A DNA stretch of 64,000 bases from Kitasatospora cinereorecta (GTDB taxonomy: Bacteria > Actinomycetota > Actinomycetes > Streptomycetales > Streptomycetaceae): positions 62,001 to 126,000 of the forward strand of contig NZ_JAMZDX010000006.1 of assembly GCF_024172095.1 (NCBI RefSeq), written 5' to 3'. Position numbers and translations under genes: made by a program. Below the pieces are notes generated by a model. That model was not told the DNA's origin. It saw only the letters and a program-made list of their open reading frames with translations, and did no database searches. Positions 50,249 to 58,347 of the stretch are shown here, in pieces. Numbering within the stretch: position 1 is the first letter of the stretch; the number at the start of each line of letters is the position of its first letter.

Positions 50249-51541
50249 ATGACCACCCACGACTTCGTCGCCGTCGGCCTCGGGCCGTACAACCTGGGCC
50301 TGGCCTGCCTCACCGCGCCGCTGGAGGAGCTGGACGGGATCTTCCTGGAGAGCCGCTCCGAGTTCGACTGGCACCCCGGGATGCTGCTCGACTTCGCCAC
50401 CCTGCAGACGCCGTTCATGGCCGACCTGGTCACCCTGGCCGACCCCACCTCGCCGTACTCCTTCCTCAACTACCTGAAGGAGGTCGGCCGGCTGTACCCG
50501 TTCTACATCCGCGAGATGTTCTACCCGGTCCGCGCGGAGTACAACGAGTACTGCCGCTGGGCCGCCGCCAAACTGCCGAACGTCCGCTTCGGGCACCGGG
50601 TCTCGCTGGTCGAGTACGACGAGCGCGCGGAGCTGTACACGGTCACCTCCGAGGTCGGCGGCGAGACCGTCCGCCACCGCGCCCGGCACCTGGTGCTCGG
50701 CACCGGCACCCCGCCGTACCTGCCCGAGGTCTGCCGCGGCCTCGGCGGCGACCTGCTGCACAACTCCGGCTACCTGGCGGGCAAGGCCGCGCTGCAGGCC
50801 AAGGAGTCGATCACCGTGGTGGGCAGCGGCCAGAGCGCCGCCGAGATCTACTACGACCTGCTGGCCGAGACCGAGGTGCACGGCTACCGGCTGAACTGGG
50901 TGACCCGCTCACCGCGGTTCTTCCCGCTGGAGTACACCAAGCTCACCCTGGAAATGACCTCGCCGGAGTACGTGGACTACTTCCACGCCCTGCCCGAGCA
51001 CACCCGCTACCGGCTGGAGGCCGAGCAGAAGGGCCTGTTCAAGGGCATCGACGCCGACCTGATCAACTCCATCTTCGACCTGCTCTACCAGAAGAGCGTC
51101 AAGGGCCCGGTGCCCACCAGGCTGTTCACCAACTCCGAGCTGCGCAGCGCCTCCTGGGACGAGGTGAGCGGCCGCTACACGCTCGGGCTGCACCACGCCG
51201 AGCAGGACCGCGGCTACCGGCTGGACACCGAGGGCCTGGTGCTGGCCACCGGCTACCGCTACCGGACGCCCGCGTTCCTGGCGCCGGTGCGCGACCGGAT
51301 CCGCTGGGACGGGCACGGCCGCTTCGACCTGGCCCGGAACTACTCGATCGACGTCACCGGACGCGGGATCTTCCTGCAGAACGGCGGCACCCACACCCAC
51401 AGCATCACCTCGCCGGACCTGGGCATGGGCCCGTACCGCAACTCCTGGATCATCCGGGAGCTGCTCGGCCGAGAGGTCTACCCGATCGAGAAGGCCATCG
51501 CCTTCCAGGAGTTCGGCGCACCGGAGGGCCTGGTCGCATGA
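50249..51541 (+). CDS. desB: Cadaverine N-monooxygenase DesB
   Basis: A 430-residue flavin-dependent N-hydroxylase of the lysine/ornithine monooxygenase family. The FAD-binding motif GLGPYNLGLA is at the N-terminus; the NADPH motif is VVGSGQSAAEIYYDLLAE; the family's C-terminal ATGYRYRTP segment is present. It hydroxylates cadaverine to N-hydroxycadaverine. Its stop overlaps the desC start (ATGA). Confidence 0.95.
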   Translation: MTTHDFVAVGLGPYNLGLACLTAPLEELDGIFLESRSEFDWHPGMLLDFATLQTPFMADLVTLADPTSPYSFLNYLKEVGRLYPFYIREMFYPVRAEYNEYCRWAAAKLPNVRFGHRVSLVEYDERAELYTVTSEVGGETVRHRARHLVLGTGTPPYLPEVCRGLGGDLLHNSGYLAGKAALQAKESITVVGSGQSAAEIYYDLLAETEVHGYRLNWVTRSPRFFPLEYTKLTLEMTSPEYVDYFHALPEHTRYRLEAEQKGLFKGIDADLINSIFDLLYQKSVKGPVPTRLFTNSELRSASWDEVSGRYTLGLHHAEQDRGYRLDTEGLVLATGYRYRTPAFLAPVRDRIRWDGHGRFDLARNYSIDVTGRGIFLQNGGTHTHSITSPDLGMGPYRNSWIIRELLGREVYPIEKAIAFQEFGAPEGLVA

Positions 51542-52143
51542 GCGAGTTCCGCGAGTCCCCCGAGTCCCGCGAGTTCCGTGATTTCCGCCTGGCGGTCGAG
51601 GGCGTCGGCGAGCTGGCCGTCCGCCCGCTGGACCCGGACGCCGACGCCGCGCTGCTGCACGGCTGGGTGACCCACCCCAAGGCGGTGTTCTGGCTGATGC
51701 AGGACGCCTCGGTGGAGCAGGTCGCCGCCGAGTACCGCTCGATCGTCGAACACCCGCACCACGACGCCTTCCTGGGCCTGCACGACGGCCGGCCCGCCTT
51801 CCTGGTCGAGCGCTACGACCCGGCCCGGGTCGAGCTGGTCGGCCTGTACGAGGCCCGCCCGGGGGACGTCGGCATGCACTTCCTGTGCGCGCCCAGCGAC
51901 AGGCCGGTGCACGGCTTCACCCGGGCGGTGATCACCGCCGTGATGGCCTTCCTGTTCACCGACCCGGCCGTCCGCCGGGTGGTGGTGGAGCCGGACCTGC
52001 GCAACGCCGCCGTCCACGCGCTCAACGCCGCCGTCGGCTTCGAGCCGGCCGGACCGATCGCAAAACCCGAGAAGGAGGCGCTGCTGAGCTTCTGCACCCG
52101 CGAGCAGTTCGCCGCCGCCACCGCCCCTGGAGCCTCGCAGTGA
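51538..52143 (+). CDS. desC: N-hydroxycadaverine acyltransferase DesC
   Basis: A 201-residue GNAT of the IucB/DesC type. The C-terminal half has MHFLCAPSDRPVHGFTRAVI, RRVVVEPDLRNAAVHALNAA and GPIAKPEKEALLSF, the family's acyl-CoA-binding region. It transfers succinyl or acetyl (or longer acyl) groups from CoA to N-hydroxycadaverine, making the hydroxamate units. It overlaps both desB and desD by 4 bases. The first 15 residues (SEFRESPESREFRDFR) are an imperfect repeat. Confidence 0.95.
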   Translation: MSEFRESPESREFRDFRLAVEGVGELAVRPLDPDADAALLHGWVTHPKAVFWLMQDASVEQVAAEYRSIVEHPHHDAFLGLHDGRPAFLVERYDPARVELVGLYEARPGDVGMHFLCAPSDRPVHGFTRAVITAVMAFLFTDPAVRRVVVEPDLRNAAVHALNAAVGFEPAGPIAKPEKEALLSFCTREQFAAATAPGASQ

Positions 52144-53927
52144 CCCCCTCGACCGCCGTCGCCCACCTCACCCCCGAGCTGTGGGCCCGTGCCAACCGCC
52201 ACCTGGTCCGCAAGGCCCTGGCCGAGTTCTCCCACGAGCGGCTGCTGACGCCCGAGCCGCTGGCCGACGGCCGGTACGCGGTGCGCAGCGACGACGGCGC
52301 GGTGGAGTACCGGTTCACCGCCCGGCTGCGCGCGCTGGACCATTGGCAGATCGACGCCGACTCGCTCACCCTGCACCGGGGCGCCGAGGAGTTGCCGCTG
52401 GACGCGGTGGACCTCCTGATCGAGCTGCGCGGCTCGCTGGGCCTGTCCGACGAGGTGCTGCCGGTGTACCTGGAAGAGATCTCGGCCACCCTGGCCGGAT
52501 CCGCGGACAAGCTCTCCCGTCCGCAGCCGGCCGCGGCCGAGCTCGCCAAGGCCGACTTCCAGACCATCGAGGCCGGGATGACCGAGGGCCATCCGGGCTT
52601 CGTCGCCAACAACGGCCGGATCGGCTTCGGCGTCGACGACCACCACCGGTACGCGCCGGAGGCCGCGGCCGACGTCCGGCTGGTCTGGCTGGCCGCCCAC
52701 CGCGACCACTCCACCTTCACCTCCTGCTCGGACCTCGACTACCAGACGCTGGTGCACGAGGAGTTGGGCGAGGAGCAGCTGGACCGCTTCGCCGAGGCGA
52801 TGGCCGCGCTCGGCCTCGACCTCGCCGCGTACCACCTCTTCCCGGTGCACCCCTGGCAGTGGTGGAACAAGCTGTCGGTGACCTTCGCCGGGGAGCTGGC
52901 CACCCGCCGCCTGGTCTGCCTGGGCGAGGGCGCCGACTCCTACCGGGCGCAGCAGTCGATCCGGACCTTCTTCAACGTCTCCGACCCGTCGAAGCACTAC
53001 GTGAAGACCGCCATCTCGGTGCTCAACATGGGCTTCATGCGCGGCCTGTCGGCGGCGTACATGGAGGCCACCCCGGCGATCAACGACTGGCTGGCCCGGC
53101 TGATCGCCGGCGATCCGGTGCTGCGGGCGACCGGGCTGACGATCATCCGCGAGCACGCGGCGATCGGCTACCGGCACCGGCAGTTCGAGGCGGCCACCGA
53201 CCGGTACTCGCCGTACCGGAAGATGCTGGCCGCGCTCTGGCGGGAGAGCCCGGTGCCCGCGCTGGAGCCGGGCGAGCGACTGGCCACCATGGCCTCGCTG
53301 CTGCACCTCGACGCCGAGGGCAACGCGCTGGCCGCGGCGCTGATCGAGCAGTCCGGGCTTACGCCCGAGGTGTGGCTGCGGCGCTACCTGGACGCCTACC
53401 TGACCCCGCTGCTGCACAGCTTCTACGCCTACGACCTGGCCTTCATGCCGCACGGCGAGAACACCATCCTGGTGCTGGACGGTTCGGGCGCGGTGGTGCG
53501 GGCGGTCTTCAAGGACATCGCCGAGGAGATCGTGGTGATGGACCCGGTGGCGGTGCTGCCGCCGGAGGTGCAACGGGTGCGGGCGGACGTGCCGGACGAC
53601 ATGAAGCTGCTGTCGATCTTCACCGATGTCTTCGACTGCTTCTTCCGCTACCTGAACGCGATCCTGGCCGAGGCCGGGGTGCTGAGCGAGGAGGCGTTCT
53701 GGCGGACCGTTGCGGCGTGCGTGCGCGACTACCGCGACTCGGTGCCGCACCTGGCGGAGAAGTTCGAGCGCTTCGACCCGTTCGCCGAGGAGTTCGCGCT
53801 GTCCTGCCTCAACCGGCTGCAGCTGCGGAACAACCGTCAGATGGTCGACCTGGCCGATCCGTCGGCGGCGCTGCAGCTGGTCGGCACGCTGCGCAACCCG
53901 ATCGCGGGGATGGGAGCTGCGGAATAG
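52140..53927 (+). CDS. desD: NIS siderophore synthetase DesD
   Basis: A 595-residue IucA/IucC-family synthetase from GTG 52140. Signatures include EGHPGFVANNGRIGFGVDDH, the ATP-binding HPWQWWNKLSVTF, QQSIRTFFNV and KTAISVLNMGFMRGLSAAYM, plus HGENTILVL in the catalytic region. It joins and macrocyclises N-hydroxy-N-succinylcadaverine units with ATP, giving desferrioxamine E and linear relatives. It is the last gene of the operon; the sodF promoter begins immediately behind its stop. Confidence 0.95.
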   Translation: MTPSTAVAHLTPELWARANRHLVRKALAEFSHERLLTPEPLADGRYAVRSDDGAVEYRFTARLRALDHWQIDADSLTLHRGAEELPLDAVDLLIELRGSLGLSDEVLPVYLEEISATLAGSADKLSRPQPAAAELAKADFQTIEAGMTEGHPGFVANNGRIGFGVDDHHRYAPEAAADVRLVWLAAHRDHSTFTSCSDLDYQTLVHEELGEEQLDRFAEAMAALGLDLAAYHLFPVHPWQWWNKLSVTFAGELATRRLVCLGEGADSYRAQQSIRTFFNVSDPSKHYVKTAISVLNMGFMRGLSAAYMEATPAINDWLARLIAGDPVLRATGLTIIREHAAIGYRHRQFEAATDRYSPYRKMLAALWRESPVPALEPGERLATMASLLHLDAEGNALAAALIEQSGLTPEVWLRRYLDAYLTPLLHSFYAYDLAFMPHGENTILVLDGSGAVVRAVFKDIAEEIVVMDPVAVLPPEVQRVRADVPDDMKLLSIFTDVFDCFFRYLNAILAEAGVLSEEAFWRTVAACVRDYRDSVPHLAEKFERFDPFAEEFALSCLNRLQLRNNRQMVDLADPSAALQLVGTLRNPIAGMGAAE

Positions 53928-53934
53928 TCGCTCT

Positions 53935-53949
53935 TGCGAATAGTTTGCA
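53935..53949 (+). promoter_or_regulatory. Nur-like box upstream of sodF
   Basis: TGCGA-ATAGT-TTGCA fits the pattern tgCaa-N5-ttGCa described for the nickel regulator Nur of Streptomyces, with one mismatch. It begins 8 bases after the desD stop and lies 54 bases before the sodF start, a place where Ni-Nur would repress sodF. Confidence 0.7.
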
Positions 53950-54002
53950 ATAGTGTGGGTCGGGCGTGATCATCACCGTCTGCCGAAAGGGGCCGTGTCC
54001 TG

Positions 54003-54605
54003 ATGGGCACCTACTCGCTGCCTGACCTGCCGTACGACTACTCCGCGCTGGAGCGCGCGATGTCGGCCGAGATCCTGGAGCTGCACCACTCCAAGCACCA
54101 CGCCGCCTACGTCAAGGGCGCCAACGACACCCTCGACCAGCTCGCCGAGGCCCGCGACAAGGGCGAGTACGGCGGGCTGGTCGGCCTGCAGAAGACGCTC
54201 GGCTTCCACCTCTCCGGCCACGTGCTGCACTCGCTGTTCTGGCAGAACCTCTCGCCCGACGGCGGCGACCGCCCGGACGGCGACCTGGCCGACGCGATCA
54301 CCGAGCACTTCGGCTCCTTCGACGCCTTCCGCCGCCAGCTCACCACCGCCACCGTCGGCGTCCAGGGCTCGGGCTGGGGGATCCTGTCCTGGGAACCGCT
54401 CGGCCGGCGGCTGATCGTCGAGCAGGTCTACGACCACCACGGCAACGTCGGCCAGGGCACCACCCCGCTGCTCGCCTTCGACGCCTGGGAGCACGCCTAC
54501 TACCTGCAGTACCGCAACGTCCGCCCGGACTACGTCGAGCGGCTGTGGGACGTCGTCGACTGGCAGGACGTGGCGGCCCGCTTCACCGCCGCCACGTCCC
54601 GCTGA
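54003..54605 (+). CDS. sodF: Iron superoxide dismutase SodF
   Basis: A 200-residue Fe/Mn-type superoxide dismutase. Metal ligands are recognisable: a His in LELHHSKHHAAY (28 or 29), His76 in HVLHSLFWQN, Asp160 and His164 in FDAWEHAYYLQY. Streptomycetes usually carry nickel SodN and iron SodF, with sodF repressed by Ni-Nur; the Nur-like box upstream supports that. Fe is inferred from family and context rather than proven by a residue. Confidence 0.9.
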   Translation: MGTYSLPDLPYDYSALERAMSAEILELHHSKHHAAYVKGANDTLDQLAEARDKGEYGGLVGLQKTLGFHLSGHVLHSLFWQNLSPDGGDRPDGDLADAITEHFGSFDAFRRQLTTATVGVQGSGWGILSWEPLGRRLIVEQVYDHHGNVGQGTTPLLAFDAWEHAYYLQYRNVRPDYVERLWDVVDWQDVAARFTAATSR

Positions 54606-54611
54606 CCCACC

Positions 54612-54641
54612 GTCGGGCCCGGTCGGGCCCGGTCGGGCTCG
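54612..54641. repeat. Triple 10-bp direct repeat
   Basis: GTCGGGCCCG occurs three times in tandem (third copy GTCGGGCTCG) in the 48-bp space between the convergent sodF and HAD genes. Each unit contains the palindrome CGGGCCCG, so it could also fold as part of a terminator. Confidence 0.7.
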
Positions 54642-54653
54642 GCTCCCGGCGAG

Positions 54654-55328
54654 TCAGCCGCGGCCTGCCGGGAGCCGGTCCGCGCCGGGCAGCAGGGCGA
54701 GCAGCTCCGGGTCGGCGCCCACCACCACCGGCCGGCCCACCTCGGCCAGCATCGGGAGGTCGGAGACGTGGTCCCCGTACGCCCAGCAGTCCGCCGGGTC
54801 GAGGTCCGGGTGGGCGCCGAGCAGCGCCCGGACCGCCGCCCGCTTGGCCGCGCCGATCACCGGTTCACCGGTGAGCCCGCCGGTGTACCGGCCCCCGCGC
54901 ACTTCGGGGCGGCTGCAGACCAGGTGCGCGGCCCCGACGTCCTCGGCGATCGGGTCCAGGATCGGGGCGAACGAGCCGGAGACCAGGGCGATCGCCGCGC
55001 CGTCGGCACGGTGCGCGGCCAGCGCCGCCCGGGTGGCCGGCAGGTAGAAGCCCGGCACCGCCGAACGCTCGGCGAACCATCGGCGGCCCGCCGCGGCCAC
55101 CTCGGCCTCCACCTCGCCGGCCCAGGCCCGGTAGTACACCCGGTTGGACTGCTCCCGGGGCAGCCCGGCCGCCGCCCGGGCGGTCAGCTCCACCCAGAAC
55201 CGGGCGGCCCGGCGGGCACCGGCCTCGCCGTGCCGGGCGGTCAGGTAGTGGGCGTGGAAGTCGAACATGCTCTTGAGGCCGATCAGCGTCTCGTCGACGT
55301 CGGCGAAGACCAGGCGGACGGGTGGCAC
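54654..55328 (-). CDS. HAD-IB family phosphatase
   Basis: A 224-residue HAD hydrolase of the SerB/CicA type. Motif I is FADVDETLIG (first Asp the nucleophile, about residue 9), motif II is ALVSGSF, the motif III Lys lies in the AAKRAAV segment, and motif IV is YGDHVSDLPML. It lies 51 bases downstream of the flavin-monooxygenase-like gene on the same strand. In a gamma-butyrolactone locus it could remove the phosphate from the butyrolactone phosphate precursor; this is inferred from context. Confidence 0.8.
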   Translation of the reverse strand: MPPVRLVFADVDETLIGLKSMFDFHAHYLTARHGEAGARRAARFWVELTARAAAGLPREQSNRVYYRAWAGEVEAEVAAAGRRWFAERSAVPGFYLPATRAALAAHRADGAAIALVSGSFAPILDPIAEDVGAAHLVCSRPEVRGGRYTGGLTGEPVIGAAKRAAVRALLGAHPDLDPADCWAYGDHVSDLPMLAEVGRPVVVGADPELLALLPGADRLPAGRG

Positions 55329-55379
55329 GTGGGTTCCTCCCGGGGGTCGCGGGGGCGGGTTGGTGGCGCAGGGGCTGGG

Positions 55380-56525
55380 TCAGGCCCGGTGGGCGAGGGA
55401 CCGGGCGTGGTCGGCGGCGGCCGGTTCCAGGCGCAGCGCGCCGTGGGAGGCGATCACGTGGATGTCACGCCAGCAGCGCTGCAGCTCGCCGGGGGCGGCG
55501 AGCACTCCGGTACCGGAGGTGCGCAGCAGCCGCTCGACGGCTCCGGTCAGCAGGTCGACGGCGACCGCCGCGTCCCGCCGGTTGCGGGCGACCGCCGCCG
55601 CGTCCACCGGCCCGGTGTCGGCCCGTTCGGCGGCGGCCCGCAGCAGCAGGGCGACCGCGTCGATCTCGGCGCCGGAGCGGGCCAGCGCCTCCCGGGCGGC
55701 GGCGGAGCCGTCGAGCAGGCCGGGTGCGGCGCGTTCGGTCCACGCCGCCAGCGCCCGGCTGGCGGCGCCGAGCGCCGGGGCGGCGAACAGCAGGCCGCCC
55801 GGCAGGTGGGCGGGCACGGCGTGGCAGCGGGCCGGGGCGGCAGGGTCGCCGCGCAGCAGGTCGGCGAAGGCGAAGGAGCGGTGGGCGGGGACCCGGGTCT
55901 CGGGCAGCACGACGGCGTGGCTGCCGGTGCCGCGCAGGCCGGTGCTGTCCCAGGTGTCCTCGATCCGGACGGCGTCCCGGGGCAGGGCGAAGACCCGGGC
56001 GCCGCGGTCGGGGGCGGCGGCGTCGGGTGCGGCGAGCAGGATCCATTCGGCGTGCTCGACCCCGCTGGCGAAGGACCAGCGGCCGTGGAGGAGCCAGCCG
56101 TCCCGGTCGGGGACGGCTTGTCCGGCGGGTGGCAGCACGGCGGCGGCGACCCGGATGTCCGGCGAGTCGCCCCAGAGTTCGCCCTGGCCGTCGGGCGGCA
56201 GGAAGGCGGCGAACCGGCCGTGCGCGGCCCAGAGCATCGCGCACCAGGCCGCCGAGGCGCAGCCCTCGGCCACCGTCGCGGTGGCGGTGAGGAGTTCGGC
56301 GAAGCCGCCCTGTGTGCCGCCCCAGCGGGCGGGCACGAAGTGGCGCGGGAATCCGGCCGCGGTCAGGGCGGTGACGGTGGCCGGGGCCAGCCGCCGGTCC
56401 CGGTCGGCCGCGTCGGCCCCGGTGGCTGCCGCTGCTCCGGCGGTGGCGGCGGTTGCGGCGCCGAGGGCGCCGCCGGTCCGTCCGGCCGCACTGCGTACCT
56501 GCTCGATCACTGCTCGGTCCCCCAT
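55380..56525 (-). CDS. Acyl-CoA dehydrogenase-fold flavin monooxygenase-like enzyme
   Basis: A 381-residue protein from ATG 56525. The N-terminal half is Ala-rich and helical; the middle has GWLLHGRWSFASGVEHAEWI and the segment DTWDSTGLRGTGSHAVVLPE. The C-terminal part is a four-helix bundle with the 'HVIASHGALRLEPAAADHAR' ending. This is the pattern of group D flavin monooxygenases (HsaA/DszC type) rather than a true beta-oxidation dehydrogenase. Its promoter contains an ARE-like palindrome shared with a divergent receptor homologue, suggesting it modifies the signalling molecule. Confidence 0.75.
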   Translation of the reverse strand: MGDRAVIEQVRSAAGRTGGALGAATAATAGAAAATGADAADRDRRLAPATVTALTAAGFPRHFVPARWGGTQGGFAELLTATATVAEGCASAAWCAMLWAAHGRFAAFLPPDGQGELWGDSPDIRVAAAVLPPAGQAVPDRDGWLLHGRWSFASGVEHAEWILLAAPDAAAPDRGARVFALPRDAVRIEDTWDSTGLRGTGSHAVVLPETRVPAHRSFAFADLLRGDPAAPARCHAVPAHLPGGLLFAAPALGAASRALAAWTERAAPGLLDGSAAAREALARSGAEIDAVALLLRAAAERADTGPVDAAAVARNRRDAAVAVDLLTGAVERLLRTSGTGVLAAPGELQRCWRDIHVIASHGALRLEPAAADHARSLAHRA

Positions 56526-56532
56526 CTGTAGA

Positions 56533-56559
56533 AAAACATCCTTCGCTGAAGTATTTTGT
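56533..56559. promoter_or_regulatory. ARE-like palindrome (butyrolactone receptor operator) 1
   Basis: AAAACATCCTTC (56533-56544) and GAAGTATTTTGT (56548-56559) form an imperfect palindrome around GCT, with the CTTC...GAAG core typical of autoregulatory elements bound by ArpA/ScbR receptors. It lies between the divergent flavoenzyme and TetR genes. Confidence 0.75.
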
Positions 56560-56590
56560 TGTCGACGCCCGCGCGGAGGCAGGAGAGCTG

Positions 56591-57214
56591 ATGGGGAAGC
56601 AGGCCCGATCGCAGGTCACCTACCGCCGCATCCTGGAGGCGGCCGCCGTCGAGTTCGCCGGCAACGGCTACTCCGACACCAACCTCCAGGACGTGGCCGA
56701 CCGCATGGAGCTCACCAAGGGCGCGGTGTACGGCCACTTCTCCTCGAAGCGGCAGCTGGCCGCCGCCCTGCTGGAGCGGCTCGACGCGGCGGCGGAGCAG
56801 CTGCCCGTCCCGCCCGCCCTCCCCGCCCTGGCCCGACTGCACGCCCTCACCTGCCGGTTCGCCGAACACGTCGAGGCGGACGTCCACCTGAACGCGGCGG
56901 TGCGGCTCACCCTGGAGACGGCCGGCTCCGCGCCGGACGTCCCCGGGCTGCTGCGGCTGCTCGGCACCCGGATCACGGACCTGGCCGAGCAGGCCGAACG
57001 CGGGGGCGAACTCGCCCCGGCGTTCGACGCCACTTCGGTGGCCGAGCTGGTCACCGCGCTGCTGGTCGGCGCGTACGTGGCCGCCCCGGCCGCCGACCGC
57101 CGCGGCTTGGCCGACCGGGTCCGGCTGATCTGGGACGCCCTGCTGCCGACCCTGCAACGGGCCGGGGCGGAGGTCAACCCGTCCGCAGCGGCGCCCAGTC
57201 CATCGTCGCGGTAG
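56591..57214 (+). CDS. ArpA/ScbR-like TetR receptor homologue
   Basis: A 207-residue regulator from ATG 56591, with GGAGAG upstream. The HTH region QVTYRRILEAAAVEFAGNGY / SDTNLQDVADRMELTKGAVY and the GHFSSKRQLA end match the butyrolactone-receptor group of TetR proteins. Its 3' end overlaps the convergent afsA gene by 41 bases. With a second receptor gene nearby, this one may be a pseudo-receptor that binds antibiotics or precursors, as in other butyrolactone loci, or the true receptor; sequence alone does not decide. Confidence 0.8.
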   Translation: MGKQARSQVTYRRILEAAAVEFAGNGYSDTNLQDVADRMELTKGAVYGHFSSKRQLAAALLERLDAAAEQLPVPPALPALARLHALTCRFAEHVEADVHLNAAVRLTLETAGSAPDVPGLLRLLGTRITDLAEQAERGGELAPAFDATSVAELVTALLVGAYVAAPAADRRGLADRVRLIWDALLPTLQRAGAEVNPSAAAPSPSSR

Positions 57215-58220
57215 CGAACGAACGGTCCTCCTGGCAGGCCTCCACCACCATCCGCCGGGCGGGCCCGGGGCTCGACCCGGGGGCACCGTCGCGCAGCACC
57301 AGGGTGGTCGGCAGGTCGAGTTCGCCGAAGGCGTGGCACTCGACCTCCACCCGGGCCAGCGCGTACGGCCGGGTCGCCTCCGGGCCGTGCACCATCAGGT
57401 GGCCCAGCTGCCGGAAGCCCTCCAGTGCGGCCATCAGCGGAATGTGGTCGGTCGGGTGGTCGAAGAGGATGGCGTGGCCCGGGTCGAGCCCGAGCCGCCA
57501 CTCGCCCGGCGCCTCCCCCGGCGCGAGGACGCTGTCCTTGGCGCGCAGTCGGCCCACCTCGCCCGGCGGCAGGCCGGGTTCGGCCGACGCCGGGCCGGTA
57601 CCCGCGGAACCCGGGCTGCCCGCCGAACCCGCACGGCCGGCCGTACCCGGCCCGCCGCCTGGCCCACCGCCCGGGTCGGGCGCCGGGCCGCCGTCGGCCG
57701 CGGGGCGGCCGATCGGGCCGCGCAGCAGGCGGTAGCGGCGCTCGTCGGTGGCGAACAGCGAGAGGCCGCCCCGCCCACAGGGCACCCCGTCGACCAGCAG
57801 GACGGCGTCCAGCCGCAGGCCGTGGCGGTGCGGCGGGCGGTCGCCGGGGCGGCTGAGTTCGGCGTCGAGGACGACCGCCAGCGGCGCCGCTCCCACCCGC
57901 AACCGCTCGGGGTGGGTGATCCGGAAGTCCATGTGGGTGCCGACGAAGCGGTGCCCGAGCGGCACCCCGAGCCGACTGTGCGCGAGGTACACCAGCCCCT
58001 GACGAATCGTTTCTGCAAACAGCAGCGGATCGGCCAGACCGCTCGGGTCCGGGTGGTACAGCGCATGGTCGCGGGGCCACTGCGCGGCGACCAGGTAGCG
58101 GTCGCGGGACAGCTCCACCGCGTCCGTCACGAACACCTCGGCCACCGCCGCCCGGTGCACCAGGCGACGCGGTATGGGCTGCTCGAACTCCAACTCAGGG
58201 AACGGGACCTGCCGAACCAT
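57174..58220 (-). CDS. afsA: AfsA-type gamma-butyrolactone synthase
   Basis: A 348-residue AfsA homologue from ATG 58220 with the usual two hotdog-like repeats. Repeat 1 (about 20-170) has RDHALYHPDPSGLADPLLFA and GTHMDFRI. Repeat 2 (about 225-345) has the signature FDHPTDHIPLMAALEGFRQL and VEVECHAFGELD. AfsA condenses dihydroxyacetone phosphate with a beta-ketoacyl thioester. Residues 173-218 are an unusual Gly/Pro/Ala/Ser linker between the repeats. The promoter, shared with the divergent receptor gene, contains an ARE palindrome. Confidence 0.9.
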   Translation of the reverse strand: MVRQVPFPELEFEQPIPRRLVHRAAVAEVFVTDAVELSRDRYLVAAQWPRDHALYHPDPSGLADPLLFAETIRQGLVYLAHSRLGVPLGHRFVGTHMDFRITHPERLRVGAAPLAVVLDAELSRPGDRPPHRHGLRLDAVLLVDGVPCGRGGLSLFATDERRYRLLRGPIGRPAADGGPAPDPGGGPGGGPGTAGRAGSAGSPGSAGTGPASAEPGLPPGEVGRLRAKDSVLAPGEAPGEWRLGLDPGHAILFDHPTDHIPLMAALEGFRQLGHLMVHGPEATRPYALARVEVECHAFGELDLPTTLVLRDGAPGSSPGPARRMVVEACQEDRSFATATMDWAPLRTG

Positions 58221-58274
58221 CTCTCCCCCTCCGTGCGGACGACGGGGCGTCCGCCCTTCTCGGCCATCGCCGAG

Positions 58275-58300
58275 AAATATACCTGCGCGAAGGTATACTT
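58275..58300. promoter_or_regulatory. ARE-like palindrome (butyrolactone receptor operator) 2
   Basis: AAATATACCT (58275-58284) and AGGTATACTT (58291-58300) match as an inverted repeat at nine of ten positions around GCGCGA. It is centred between the divergent afsA and receptor genes, 48 bases before the receptor start, so the receptor probably represses both. Confidence 0.8.
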
Positions 58301-58347
58301 CAAGGAATTCACTCGGCCGTAACCCGGCCCTGGACGACGAGGACGCG

